Shown piece by piece: positions 9,600 through 17,288 of a stretch of DNA of 64,000 nt. Source of the stretch: Allobacillus halotolerans (GTDB lineage: Bacteria > Bacillota > Bacilli > Bacillales > Alkalibacillaceae); the NCBI RefSeq assembly GCF_018967645.1, contig NZ_JAHLZF010000001.1, positions 62,001-126,000 of the forward strand. The letters run 5' to 3'. The notes beneath the pieces were generated by a model, which worked only from the letters and a program-made list of their open reading frames with translations, ran no database searches and was not told where the DNA came from. The translations under genes were made by a program, and so were the position numbers. Numbering within the stretch: position 1 is the stretch's first letter; every line of letters starts with the position of its first letter.

Positions 9600-10265
9600 T
9601 TACGATATTCTCCAATCAATTGGATTTTTACCTTTCTCGATTAAGTACTGATTCGTTTTCGAGAACGGTTTGCTGCCAAAGAAGCCCCTATATGCGGATA
9701 GAGGGCTTGGATGTGCAGAGTGGATGACCAGATGTTTGAATGGATTAATGGTTTGCCCTTTTTTTAATGCATGTTTTCCCCAAAGAATAAACACCACATT
9801 TTCTTTTTGCTTACTAATTTTCTCAATGACATGATCTGTAAACTGCTCCCAGCCTAGATTTTGGTGAGAGAATGCCTCACCATCTCGCACGGTCAAAACT
9901 GAATTCAGTAACAGAACACCTTGGTTTGCCCAACCGGTTAAGTCGCCATGTTTTGGTTCGCTTATTTGCATATCGTCACTTAATTCTTTAAAAATGTTCC
10001 GTAATGATGGTGGAATCGTCTGTCCTTTTGCGACAGAGAAACTTAATCCGTTTGCTTGATTAACGCCGTGATAAGGATCTTGTCCGATAATGACCACTTT
10101 CGTTTGGTTAAAAGGTGTTTCATTGAATGCACGGAATAAATCCTGTTTAGCTGGAAAAACGGTTTCTTTCTCATATGCATGCTGCACTGCCTGTATTAAT
10201 TGTTGAAAATAAGGCTGTTTAAATTCATTCGCTAATTCTTCGTTCCAATCGGTAATTATTTGCAT
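9600..10265 (-). CDS. ung: Uracil-DNA glycosylase (family 1)
   Basis: This enzyme removes uracil from DNA arising by cytosine deamination or dUMP misincorporation, the first step of base excision repair. Visible motifs are the water-activating GQDPYHG loop, LLLNSVLTV and the DNA-intercalation loop HPSPLSAYRGFFGS. I place the start at ATG 10265 (221 residues), because AAGGGGAA lies 6 nt upstream and the protein then begins MQIITDWNEEL as family members do. An in-frame ATG at 10313 has no ribosome site. The small DUF2584-like gene lies 76 bp upstream. Confidence 0.95.
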   Translation of the reverse strand: MQIITDWNEELANEFKQPYFQQLIQAVQHAYEKETVFPAKQDLFRAFNETPFNQTKVVIIGQDPYHGVNQANGLSFSVAKGQTIPPSLRNIFKELSDDMQISEPKHGDLTGWANQGVLLLNSVLTVRDGEAFSHQNLGWEQFTDHVIEKISKQKENVVFILWGKHALKKGQTINPFKHLVIHSAHPSPLSAYRGFFGSKPFSKTNQYLIEKGKNPIDWRIS

Positions 10266-10341
10266 AGTATTTCCCCTTATTATTTCCTGGGAAAGCGCAG
10301 GAAACGTAGACATTCGACATGATTATGAAAGGATTATGTCA

Positions 10342-10590
10342 TTAATTGACGCTATATAGTGAAATTAATTGATATTGGCAAATGGTAAGACCTTTAGAAA
10401 ATGATAATTTAGCAACTTTTGCAGTGCCAATTTGGTCTGAATCAAGTGACCGCTGGATATCAATTGGTTCTTCCATCGGAAATATATGGTATCCATCAAA
10501 AATTATTTCAAATAAATCGTTTTCCTCAGAGATTCGACGTTCCTGACCTTCCGTAACGATCTTCCATTGCATCACAAAGTGATTGGACAT
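10342..10590 (-). CDS. Small conserved protein, DUF2584-like
   Basis: This 82-residue soluble protein has the core MQWKIVTEGQERRI, GYHIFPMEEPIDIQR and a C-terminal CQYQLISLYSVN. The pattern matches my recollection of DUF2584, a Bacillaceae family of unknown function. It has no catalytic motif, membrane segment or signal peptide. AGGTGAAAGG lies next to the ATG. It precedes ung on the same strand, but the 76-bp gap makes cotranscription uncertain. Confidence 0.7.
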   Translation of the reverse strand: MSNHFVMQWKIVTEGQERRISEENDLFEIIFDGYHIFPMEEPIDIQRSLDSDQIGTAKVAKLSFSKGLTICQYQLISLYSVN

Positions 10591-10692
10591 CCTTTCACCT
10601 CTCCTCTGTTCCTTACTATTATCCTAGACGATAGACAGGTTAAGTTTCAAGATATTTGTCATGAACATTCTCAATTTGTGCTATAGACAAAG

Positions 10693-10740
10693 GAAAGCTG
10701 CACTCAACTAGTCAAATCTATGACTCTGAGTACAGCTTTC
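10693..10740 (-). terminator. Hairpin terminator after yozE
   Basis: Arms GAAAGCTGcACTCA and TGAGTaCAGCTTTC form a 14-bp stem with one mismatch, starting 2 bp past the yozE stop. The following T-tract is interrupted (CTTTGTC), so efficiency may be moderate. Confidence 0.6.
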
Positions 10741-10742
10741 GG

Positions 10743-10967
10743 TTAGTCATTTTCGTAATTTAAGTATTCCGTCCATAATTCATCGAATATGGATAATGCC
10801 TCCGGAAAAGGACTATTGAATTCAAGGTAATCTGTCAGCTCGGCATAACTGGTTGTTTGTTTTGGAAAGTCATGTTCTTGAAACATCCAGTCAGCGAGCC
10901 TTTTTTTATTATTATGTCGATCTCGAATACCTCGATAGCTCATGGCAAAATGATAAAAACTTCTCAA
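10743..10967 (-). CDS. yozE: YozE family protein (UPF0346, SAM-like fold)
   Basis: This 74-residue protein shows the family pattern RSFYHFAMSYRG, LADWMFQEHDFPKQ and YLEFNSPFPEALSIFDELW. YozE proteins are small helical proteins of unknown function in Bacillus. The start is TTG at 10967: no ATG fits, and AGGTGAG lies 6 nt upstream. It follows tatC by 15 bp on the same strand and is probably the last gene of the tat transcript, ending at the hairpin just after its stop. Confidence 0.85.
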   Translation of the reverse strand: MRSFYHFAMSYRGIRDRHNNKKRLADWMFQEHDFPKQTTSYAELTDYLEFNSPFPEALSIFDELWTEYLNYEND

Positions 10968-10982
10968 TTAAACTCACCTACA

Positions 10983-11741
10983 TTATTCATCAGTATCTGT
11001 ATACAATGATTTCAAGTGTCTCATTCTTCTTCGGTAAACGATACCAGACATAAAGATTGCTATTTCATATAACAAAATTAACGGTCCAGCAACGAGTAAT
11101 TGTAATACGAAGTCTGGAGGAGATAACATCGCTCCTAGAATAACAAGAATTAAATAAGCGTACTTTCTTGTTTTCTTCATTACCTTTGGATCCAAAATAC
11201 CTAAACTCGTTAGAAACATTGCAATTAATGGAACTTCGAAAAAGAACGCAAAAGGAATGGTTGTTTGCATGATGAATTTAAAATAATTTCTGGCTGTGTA
11301 CATTTCTTGTACAACACCCTCACTTAAATCCAAAAGAAAATGTAAAATTAAGTCTTTAATGAAAAAGAAGCCAAAACCAAGACCCAATACAAACAACAAA
11401 AACATTGCGGGAATGTATAACAAACTCACTTTCCGTTCCTTTTTCGTTAATCCTGGGCTGATGAATAGCCACAATTGTAATCCTAGAAATGGCAAGGTAA
11501 TGATCAATCCTGCCATCGTGGCAATCATAATGTAGACCCAAATAATTTCAAAAGGGCTCAAAATTGTCAGCTGGAAAGGTACATCGCCTTCAACGTAAAA
11601 GTAGATATCTTTTGCGAAATAAAATCCAAGTCCAAAAAAGACAATAAATACACCTAGAGAAATGAACAATCTTTTTCTTAACTCACCTAGGTGACCTGTC
11701 CAATGCATATCTTCTGGAATTGTTTGTGTGTTTTTTGCCAT
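10983..11741 (-). CDS. tatC: Sec-independent protein translocase TatC
   Basis: This six-membrane-segment receptor of the twin-arginine translocase binds RR signal peptides with TatA/B partners. It is 252 residues from ATG 11741, chosen for the AAGGGTG site 6 nt upstream; an in-frame upstream extension to 11792 has none. The cytoplasmic N-terminus HLGELRKRLFISL is the conserved signal-peptide-binding segment. The periplasmic-side stretch SPGLTKKER and the FEVPLIAMFL segment are also typical. Two tatA genes lie directly upstream. A visible likely client is the Rieske subunit QcrA in this window. Confidence 0.95.
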   Translation of the reverse strand: MAKNTQTIPEDMHWTGHLGELRKRLFISLGVFIVFFGLGFYFAKDIYFYVEGDVPFQLTILSPFEIIWVYIMIATMAGLIITLPFLGLQLWLFISPGLTKKERKVSLLYIPAMFLLFVLGLGFGFFFIKDLILHFLLDLSEGVVQEMYTARNYFKFIMQTTIPFAFFFEVPLIAMFLTSLGILDPKVMKKTRKYAYLILVILGAMLSPPDFVLQLLVAGPLILLYEIAIFMSGIVYRRRMRHLKSLYTDTDE

Positions 11742-11812
11742 ATCTTTCACCCTTCTAACGACAAAGCTTACTCTTTTGAACGAATAAAACAAGTATTAAG
11801 AATAAAAGAAGA

Positions 11813-11830
11813 TGTAAGGGAGTCCTTACA
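11813..11830 (-). promoter_or_regulatory. Intercistronic hairpin between tatA and tatC
   Basis: TGTAAGG and CCTTACA pair around a 4-nt loop in the 109-bp gap between tatA and tatC. The minus-strand sequence downstream is only moderately T-rich. It could act as a weak terminator or RNA-stability element lowering tatC relative to tatA; this is inference. Confidence 0.45.
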
Positions 11831-11850
11831 CCTTTCAGTTCCCAACGTAT

Positions 11851-12051
11851 TTATTGATCTTTTTGATTCGTATCTTTTTGATCTTTTGAAGAGGAGTCAT
11901 CATTCACTAAATCGTTTGTTGCTTTTTTAAATTCTTTCAACGTGCTACCAAAGGCCTTTCCGACTTCAGGAAGCTTAGAAGGTCCGAATACCAACAATGC
12001 AACAATTAGAATCAAAATCAAGCCAGGAATACCAATTCCTCCAAGTGACAT
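11851..12051 (-). CDS. tatA: Twin-arginine translocase subunit TatA
   Basis: This 66-residue protein (from ATG 12051, with AGGTG 7 nt upstream) has an N-terminal membrane helix, [18 protein letters not shown]. The hinge [23 protein letters not shown] and a charged C-terminus follow. TatA oligomers form the translocation pore or membrane-thinning patch for folded proteins. It lies between a second, shorter tatA and tatC. The annotated upstream extension (MRCIF) is unlikely, given the ribosome site position. Confidence 0.93.
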   Translation of the reverse strand: MSLGGIGIPGLILILIVALLVFGPSKLPEVGKAFGSTLKEFKKATNDLVNDDSSSKDQKDTNQKDQ

Positions 12052-12094
12052 AAAAATGCACCTCACGATAATAAGTTAGTTTATTTCAATGAAC

Positions 12095-12259
12095 TTAACG
12101 ATTATTTTCCTTTTCATCTTCTTTTTCACTTTTTGATGAATTTTTGAATTCTTTGAACGTTTGTCCAAATGCTTTACCTAATTCGGGCAGTTTTTTTGGC
12201 CCGAATAAAACAAGTAAAATTAATAGAATTAATATTAATCCTGGAATTCCTACATGCAC
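12095..12259 (-). CDS. tatA: Second, short TatA-family subunit (54 residues)
   Basis: A 54-codon frame begins at GTG 12259 with AGGTG 6 nt upstream. It encodes a membrane helix from [17 protein letters not shown], followed by the TatA hinge [20 protein letters not shown] and a short charged tail [12 protein letters not shown]. It is clearly homologous to the adjacent tatA and lies 43 bp upstream of it, so the pair is a tandem duplication. The very short C-terminus is unusual, as most TatA proteins exceed 60 residues. Whether it acts as the TatA or the TatB-like partner cannot be told. It is easily missed because of its length and GTG start. Confidence 0.85.
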   Translation of the reverse strand: MHVGIPGLILILLILLVLFGPKKLPELGKAFGQTFKEFKNSSKSEKEDEKENNR

Positions 12260-12352
12260 GGCTCACACCTGCCATTTCTTCATCTGTTACCTTCTTATTT
12301 TCACCGATTTGGAGAAATATTGCAAACATAAGGTTCATTTGTTGTAAAATAT

Positions 12353-12838
12353 TCACGTTTTATCTCGTTCGTAAACATAAAATACATGCTCATATTTATT
12401 TTTCTCATCCACAATACCTTTTTGACTGGATACTTCCTCCCATTGACTCCAATTGACTTCAGGAAAATAAGTGTCCCCTTCAAATGTTTCATGAATTTTT
12501 GTGACATACATTCGGTCGACAAAATCAATCGCTTTTTCAAATAGTTGCGAACCACCGATGATGATGATTTCATCATAAGATTTAAAGCGATCTAGCTCGT
12601 CCCATGAATGAATGACGGTACAACCTTCCTGCTCATATTTTTCATCTCTGGTCATGATAATATTCTCTCTATTCGGCAAGGGCCTTCCAATGGATTCAAA
12701 CGTTTTCCGTCCCATTACGATGGGTTTACCTGTAGTCACTTTTTTAAAATATTTTAGGTCATTCGGTAGATGCCAAGGCATTCCGTTCTGATGACCGATG
12801 ACTTGATTTTCATCAAATGCAACCATTAACGAATACAT
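12353..12838 (-). CDS. dfrA: Dihydrofolate reductase
   Basis: This 161-residue enzyme reduces dihydrofolate to tetrahydrofolate with NADPH. The motifs are NGMPWHLPNDLKYFK, with the substrate-binding Asp, then GRKTFESIGRPLPNR for the cofactor pyrophosphate, and IIIGGSQLFEKA. It starts 14 bp after the thyA stop, so the enzyme that regenerates tetrahydrofolate is cotranscribed with the one that consumes it. AAGGAGTGATG precedes the ATG. Trimethoprim-target family. Confidence 0.96.
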   Translation of the reverse strand: MYSLMVAFDENQVIGHQNGMPWHLPNDLKYFKKVTTGKPIVMGRKTFESIGRPLPNRENIIMTRDEKYEQEGCTVIHSWDELDRFKSYDEIIIIGGSQLFEKAIDFVDRMYVTKIHETFEGDTYFPEVNWSQWEEVSSQKGIVDEKNKYEHVFYVYERDKT

Positions 12839-12852
12839 GCTGTCATCACTCC

Positions 12853-13812
12853 TTAAACCGCAACAGGTGCTTTAATTGGTGGGTGCGGATGATAGTTCTC
12901 GATCTGAATATCTTCCACATTAAAATCGAAAATATGTTGTTTGTCTTTATTCAGTGTTAATGTTGGCCCCGTTTTAGGTGTTCGGGAAAGTAACGTGTTT
13001 ATTTGCTCAAAATGATTATGGTAAATATGAGCGTCCCCAATCGTATGGATAAACTCACCGACTTCAAGTTGACATTCATGGGCGACAAGATGAGTCAATA
13101 AAGCATAACTTGCAATATTGAATGGAATACCAAGGAAAACATCACCACTTCTTTGGTAAAGCTGACAGGAAAGTTTCCCGTTTTCTACATAGAATTGGAA
13201 TAATGTGTGGCAGGGTGGTAAAGCCATTGATGGAACATCTACCGGGTTCCATGCAGAAACAATTAACCTTCTTGACGAAGGATTTTGTTTAATTTGTTCA
13301 ATGACTTGTTTTAGCTGGTCAACCGTTTCATCGGCTGGTCCACGCCAATCTCGCCACTGTTTTCCATATACATTTCCCAGTTCGCCAAAACGATTGGCGA
13401 ACTCATCGTCAGTAAGAATATTTTCTTTAAAAATCGCTAATTGCTTTTCGTATTGCTTTTTAAATTCAGGATCTTTTTGTGATCGAATACCAAAATCGGT
13501 CATGTCAGGCCCGTCATATTCTTCACTTTCCACCCAAGATTTAAAAGCCCACTCGTTCCAAATATTGTTGTTGTGCTCCAATAAATAACGAATATTTGTA
13601 TCACCTTTGATGAACCAGAGTAATTCACTGACGATTAATCGGAGAGGCACTTTTTTTGTTGTCAATAATGGAAAGTTTTCATTTAAATCAAATCGCATTT
13701 GATAACCAAAGATCGACCTTGTTCCTGTTTTCGTTCGATCATCTCGGTCAGAGCCATTTTCCATTACTTGCTTGCATAAATCTAAATAAGCGTGTTCATT
13801 TTTATTCACCAC
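12853..13812 (-). CDS. thyA: Thymidylate synthase (ThyA type)
   Basis: This 319-residue enzyme methylates dUMP to dTMP with methylene-tetrahydrofolate. The catalytic C201 lies in [13 protein letters not shown]. The phosphate-binding RR is in [12 protein letters not shown], and the dUMP-binding site is [16 protein letters not shown]. The roughly 50-residue insert after KSWVESEEY is the long form found in Lactobacillus casei and relatives. The start is GTG-GTG at 13812 behind GGGAGG. It is the first gene of thyA-dfrA, possibly continuing into the tat genes, since no terminator is visible in between. Confidence 0.96.
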   Translation of the reverse strand: MVNKNEHAYLDLCKQVMENGSDRDDRTKTGTRSIFGYQMRFDLNENFPLLTTKKVPLRLIVSELLWFIKGDTNIRYLLEHNNNIWNEWAFKSWVESEEYDGPDMTDFGIRSQKDPEFKKQYEKQLAIFKENILTDDEFANRFGELGNVYGKQWRDWRGPADETVDQLKQVIEQIKQNPSSRRLIVSAWNPVDVPSMALPPCHTLFQFYVENGKLSCQLYQRSGDVFLGIPFNIASYALLTHLVAHECQLEVGEFIHTIGDAHIYHNHFEQINTLLSRTPKTGPTLTLNKDKQHIFDFNVEDIQIENYHPHPPIKAPVAV

Positions 13813-13957
13813 TTATGCCTCCCTATCTGTTTCTTATTCATATTGTACCTAATTTTCAGCGATTATGACAATCATATAACAAATAGTCTTAATCCGAATA
13901 ATTAATCATGCCCACTCATAAAAGTTTTAATATCAAAGTGCAAAGGGTGATGAAAAG

Positions 13958-14989
13958 ATGTTACGCAAAAAAAGAGGAAGACCAATGTTGTTGGGAACCG
14001 TTGCAGGTAGTTTGGCCATCAGTTCACCCCTCATCCTTCATGTACCCGTTGACGCTCAAACAAAAGAACAAATATCAGAGCTTAAACAATTGAAGTATGG
14101 AGACCATGAACAAGCGGTTGTTGAACTACAACGAAAATTAAAGGTACTTAGACATTATCAAGGTGAGTATACACCCAATTACAATATCCTAACTGAACAC
14201 GCTGTGAAGAGTTTTCAATCAGAACACTCACTAGAAGTCAGCGGTGCAGTGAACGATGAAACCATTATTGCCTTGGAAGATGAAATGGAACAACATTACC
14301 ATGAATCGATTCGTCGTTATGCTGAAAAATTAACATATGGTGAACAATCCAATCGGGTCAAAAATGTTCAACGCGCGCTAAGCTACTTTGGCTATTACGA
14401 TTTTGCGATTGACGGGATTGCTGGTGTAAAAACAAAAAACGCATTGGAAAGCTATGGAGATATTGAAGGATTCGACCTGGCTTTGGACACATTGAAGACA
14501 CCTGAACCGACTGTCCAGCAAGTGCAGTCTTCCAATAGTCCAACCAACCGTTCACAAGTAACACAATCGCAATCAGCGTCAACGAAACCTAAAGAACAAT
14601 CCGTTACGAAGACTAAAACAACAAGCAAAGCGAGCCACGCATCGGTTATGAAAACAGCTCAATCTCATATTGGAACACCTTATGTTTGGGGTGGAGAAAC
14701 GCCTACTGGATTCGATTGTAGTGGATTCTTACAATATGTATATAATCAGCATGGCATTTCGCTGCCAAGAACAGTGAGTTCCATTTGGAATTCGACAAAA
14801 TCGGTGGATCAACCAAGTATCGGTGATTTAGTGTTTTTTGAAACCTACCGCTCAGGTCCTTCTCACGCCGGTATTTATCTTGGTAATGGCAAGTTTATTC
14901 ATGCGGGTGCGTCAACGGGTGTGACCATTAGTCATTTAGATAATAACTACTGGAAGTCACGATATATCGGTGCAAAATCCGTCCGTTAA
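13958..14989 (+). CDS. Secreted NlpC/P60 endopeptidase with two peptidoglycan-binding domains
   Basis: This 343-residue exported cell-wall hydrolase has a signal peptide over residues 1-34 (basic RKKRGR, hydrophobic core, cleavage near VDAQ). Two PG_binding_1 modules lie at about 44-108 and 125-167. A Ser/Thr/Gln linker covers 181-228 and an NlpC/P60 domain 229-343. The catalytic residues are C254 in GFDCSGFL, H303 in GPSHAGIYLG and H315 in KFIHAG. Such enzymes cut D-Glu-diaminopimelate bonds in stem peptides, supporting growth or separation. GGGTG lies about 10 nt before the ATG. It is transcribed alone and ends at a strong terminator. Confidence 0.92.
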   Translation: MLRKKRGRPMLLGTVAGSLAISSPLILHVPVDAQTKEQISELKQLKYGDHEQAVVELQRKLKVLRHYQGEYTPNYNILTEHAVKSFQSEHSLEVSGAVNDETIIALEDEMEQHYHESIRRYAEKLTYGEQSNRVKNVQRALSYFGYYDFAIDGIAGVKTKNALESYGDIEGFDLALDTLKTPEPTVQQVQSSNSPTNRSQVTQSQSASTKPKEQSVTKTKTTSKASHASVMKTAQSHIGTPYVWGGETPTGFDCSGFLQYVYNQHGISLPRTVSSIWNSTKSVDQPSIGDLVFFETYRSGPSHAGIYLGNGKFIHAGASTGVTISHLDNNYWKSRYIGAKSVR

Positions 14990-14994
14990 CATTA

Positions 14995-15037
14995 AAAAGG
15001 ATCATCGATTCTCTGGGTGAATCGGATGATCCTTTTT
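14995..15037 (+). terminator. Rho-independent terminator after NlpC/P60 gene
   Basis: AAAAGGATCATCgATTC pairs with GAATcGGATGATCCTTTT around a 7-nt loop, followed by TTTTTT. Confidence 0.85.
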
Positions 15038-15100
15038 TGTGTATACTATTCTTGCTCAATTCTTTTTGTTCTGCTGGTTCACTGGCTAATATGTTATTGC

Positions 15101-15129
15101 TTGACGCTAAACTGACTATTCAGTATACT
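15101..15129 (+). promoter_or_regulatory. SigA-type promoter and long leader of the cold-shock gene
   Basis: TTGACG at 15101-15106 and TATACT at 15124-15129 have an exact 17-bp spacer. The predicted start near 15136 gives a 5' leader of about 150 nt before the ATG at 15289. Long structured leaders are typical of cold-inducible csp mRNAs, where they change fold with temperature. Nothing else was seen in the 14990-15288 gap. Confidence 0.75.
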
Positions 15130-15288
15130 GAAAGTGCAATAAAGATGTGAAGGATTTGGTTTTTTTTGGCAAGTGATTGATGAATTTCAGATGGTGAATC
15201 ATTGATCTTGCAAACGAACTAGTCACTTTACATGTTATTGTGAATATCACACACCATCAGGTGAAAGTTTTTAGGAGGATTTATTTAA

Positions 15289-15489
15289 ATGGAAAACGGC
15301 GTAGTAAAATGGTTTAATGCTGAAAAGGGCTATGGATTCATTCAAGTTGAAGGTGGAGACGATGTATTCGTACACTACTCTGCAATTCAAGAAGAAGGAT
15401 TCAAAACATTAGATGAAGGTCAAGAAGTTGAATTTGAAATTGTGGAAGGCGACCGCGGACCACAAGCAGCTAATGTAAATAAAAAATAA
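15289..15489 (+). CDS. Cold-shock protein (CspA/CspB family)
   Basis: This 66-residue single-stranded nucleic-acid chaperone folds as one OB barrel. RNP1 is KGYGFIQ and RNP2 is VFVHYS, and VKWFN precedes them as in all members. It binds nascent mRNA and melts secondary structure, especially in the cold. Which csp paralogue (B, C or D) it corresponds to cannot be decided here. It is monocistronic, with its own promoter, long leader, AGGAGG site 10 nt before ATG, and strong terminator. Confidence 0.95.
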   Translation: MENGVVKWFNAEKGYGFIQVEGGDDVFVHYSAIQEEGFKTLDEGQEVEFEIVEGDRGPQAANVNKK

Positions 15490-15506
15490 TAAACAAAAAA
15501 TATACC

Positions 15507-15546
15507 CTGGCCAAGCCTATCGTAGGTTTGGCCAGTTTTCTTTTTG
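15507..15546 (+). terminator. Rho-independent terminator after csp
   Basis: CTGGCCAAGCCTA and TAGGTTTGGCCAG form a 13-bp stem (one G-T pair) with a 3-nt loop, followed by TTTTCTTTTT. Confidence 0.9.
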
Positions 15547-15576
15547 ATAAACACACATAAAATTTTCAATCAGCTA

Positions 15577-15605
15577 TTGTTTATTTTCTAATTCTTTATT
15601 ATGCT
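15577..15605 (+). promoter_or_regulatory. Putative SigA promoter of the riboswitch-controlled transporter
   Basis: TTGTTT (15577-15582) and TATGCT (15600-15605) have a 17-bp spacer. The predicted start near 15612 falls just before the preQ1 aptamer, as expected for a leader made only of the riboswitch. Confidence 0.5.
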
Positions 15606-15618
15606 TATAGTTGTTTTA

Positions 15619-15658
15619 AACGCAGTTCGCAAAATCCTGCGTAATCAAAACTAAGGAG
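15619..15658 (+). promoter_or_regulatory. preQ1-I riboswitch (translational type)
   Basis: ACGCAG (15620-15625) and CTGCGT (15637-15642) form stem P1 around the loop TTCGCAAAATC. The A-rich linker AATCAAAACTAAGGAG follows. The tail AAGGAG is both the pseudoknot partner of the loop and the Shine-Dalgarno of the gene at 15667. This layout is that of class I preQ1 aptamers such as the one from Thermoanaerobacter tengcongensis. Ligand binding would hide the ribosome site and shut off uptake of queuosine precursor when preQ1 is plentiful. The downstream transporter family supports the call. Confidence 0.85.
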
Positions 15659-15666
15659 TGGTTTGA

Positions 15667-16347
15667 ATGTCAAACGAAGTATTATGGTTAATTTTTGCAT
15701 TGGTCAATTTCTTATTGGTCATATTTATCTATCGTATTTTTGGGAAAAATGGTTTGATTGTTTGGATTGGGATGTCCACCGTACTCGCAAATATGCAGGT
15801 GTTGAAAACAGTAGAATTATTTGGTGTGACGGCGACGTTAGGGAATATCGTTTATGGAACGATTTTTCTCGCAACAGACATCATCAACGAAAAATACGGT
15901 AAAGAAGAAGCACGAAAAGCAGTGTGGTTAGGCTTTTACACGTTGATTACGATGACTATTGTCATGCAATTTGCCTTGCTATTTCAACCGCATGAATCAG
16001 ATGTTGCCCATGAAGCACTTTCGGATATTTTCAGTCTTGTTCCGCAAGTGGCGGTTGGTAGTTTGCTGGCATATATCATCAGTCAGAACATTGATGTCGT
16101 TATATTTGCGAAATTAAAGAGCAAATTTGCCGGAACGAAATTTTTATGGATACGTAATAACTTAAGTACTATGATCAGTCAGTTGATTGATACGACGATC
16201 TTCTCAGTTATAGCATTTTGGCATTTCCTAACGACGGATATGAGTGTGTGGCTTTCCATTTTCCTTTCAACTTATGTCATCAAATTTCTCGTATCAGCAC
16301 TGGACACACCGTTTATGTATATGGCCAAGAAAATCCATAAATCATAA
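15667..16347 (+). CDS. ypdP: Queuosine precursor transporter (YhhQ/VUT family, YpdP-like)
   Basis: This 226-residue integral membrane protein has about six helices and the family signature GNIVYGTIFLATDIINEKYG near residues 57-76. The family (DUF165/VUT_1, COG1738) includes E. coli YhhQ, shown to import queuosine precursors preQ0/preQ1. B. subtilis YpdP belongs to it. The preQ1-I riboswitch directly upstream, whose last bases form the ribosome site, strongly supports preQ1-class substrate specificity. The gene is monocistronic, with a bidirectional terminator behind it. Confidence 0.9.
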   Translation: MSNEVLWLIFALVNFLLVIFIYRIFGKNGLIVWIGMSTVLANMQVLKTVELFGVTATLGNIVYGTIFLATDIINEKYGKEEARKAVWLGFYTLITMTIVMQFALLFQPHESDVAHEALSDIFSLVPQVAVGSLLAYIISQNIDVVIFAKLKSKFAGTKFLWIRNNLSTMISQLIDTTIFSVIAFWHFLTTDMSVWLSIFLSTYVIKFLVSALDTPFMYMAKKIHKS

Positions 16348-16395
16348 TTGAATTCCCCTGTTAAAGTAATCAACGTTAATACTTAACAGAACCAT

Positions 16396-16444
16396 AAAAA
16401 AAGGATGCTACAAGTCTTATGAACACGTAGACATCCTTTTTTTT
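16396..16444. terminator. Bidirectional terminator between ypdP and rhodanese
   Basis: AAAAAAAGGATG-CTAC and GTAG-a-CATCCTTTTTTTT form a long stem with one bulge. A and T runs on both sides suit convergent transcription. Confidence 0.85.
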
Positions 16445-16457
16445 ACATTCACTTCAC

Positions 16458-17288
16458 CTATTTTTTGGTTTCTACGGGATTCTGGTCATTCGAAATCCAG
16501 TCACTGAAACTTCCCGGGTATAGCTTCACATTCTCGTAGCCTGCTTGCAATAAGGCTAAGACATTCGGTGTTGCCGTTACACCAGAGCCACAATAAACAA
16601 TCACTTCCTTATTCCGGTCGATTTCTTGAAAATGTTTATTAATTTCTGGCTGGCTTTTCAACTGTCCATCTTCAAAAAGTTGTGACCAATCATAATTCAC
16701 AGCACCTGGTATATGCCCTGCTTTGTGGTCGATTGGTTCGATTTTTCCACTATACCTTTCAGCACTTCGTGAATCAATCAAGGTTACATCTTCATTATTG
16801 AGCTTTTGTTTCACTTCTTTCTGATTGACCATAAGCTTTTCGTTTACTTGAAAATCTCCGTACGTTACAGGTTCTTTTTCGACCGAACCCGATTCAGTAG
16901 GAAAACCATGATCTTTCCACGCAGTGAAACCCCCATTCAATATCGAAATGTTTGAATGGCCGATGACCATTAGCATCCAATACATCCTAGAAGCAAAAGC
17001 ATGATTATCATCATAAACAATGACTTCGGTATTCCGGTCAATTCCTCGATCGCCTAGTTTTTGAGCAAATGCTTGCCAATCTGGAAGCGGATGCCTACCA
17101 CCAATTCGATGTTCATGCACAGGGTCACTGAGATCACTGTCTAAGTTGAAATAGACGGCACCAGGTATATGGGCGGAACGATAATCCATTTCCCCTTTCG
17201 ATGTGTCTTGTAAATCGAAGCGGCAATCCACAAACTGTACGTTCGAATCTTTCCATTTTTGATAAGCCTCATCTACTGAAATAAACAT
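16458..17288 (-). CDS. sseA: Two-domain rhodanese sulfurtransferase (SseA-like)
   Basis: This 276-residue protein has two rhodanese domains. The first (about 1-130) is inactive in the loop position; the second carries the catalytic C233 in VYCGSGVTAT. The CGSGVTA loop is the mercaptopyruvate-type sequence rather than the thiosulfate-type CRxGxR. It moves sulfane sulfur to thiol acceptors in the cytoplasm. Its ATG shares one base with the stop of the methyltransferase gene upstream (TAATG), so it is translationally coupled to the polyketide genes. The reason for this link is unknown. Confidence 0.9.
   Translation of the reverse strand: MFISVDEAYQKWKDSNVQFVDCRFDLQDTSKGEMDYRSAHIPGAVYFNLDSDLSDPVHEHRIGGRHPLPDWQAFAQKLGDRGIDRNTEVIVYDDNHAFASRMYWMLMVIGHSNISILNGGFTAWKDHGFPTESGSVEKEPVTYGDFQVNEKLMVNQKEVKQKLNNEDVTLIDSRSAERYSGKIEPIDHKAGHIPGAVNYDWSQLFEDGQLKSQPEINKHFQEIDRNKEVIVYCGSGVTATPNVLALLQAGYENVKLYPGSFSDWISNDQNPVETKK

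Noticed and set aside
10266-10313. Longer N-terminus for Ung
   Set aside because: No ribosome site at 10313, whereas AAGGGGAA precedes ATG 10265 and the family N-terminus begins there.
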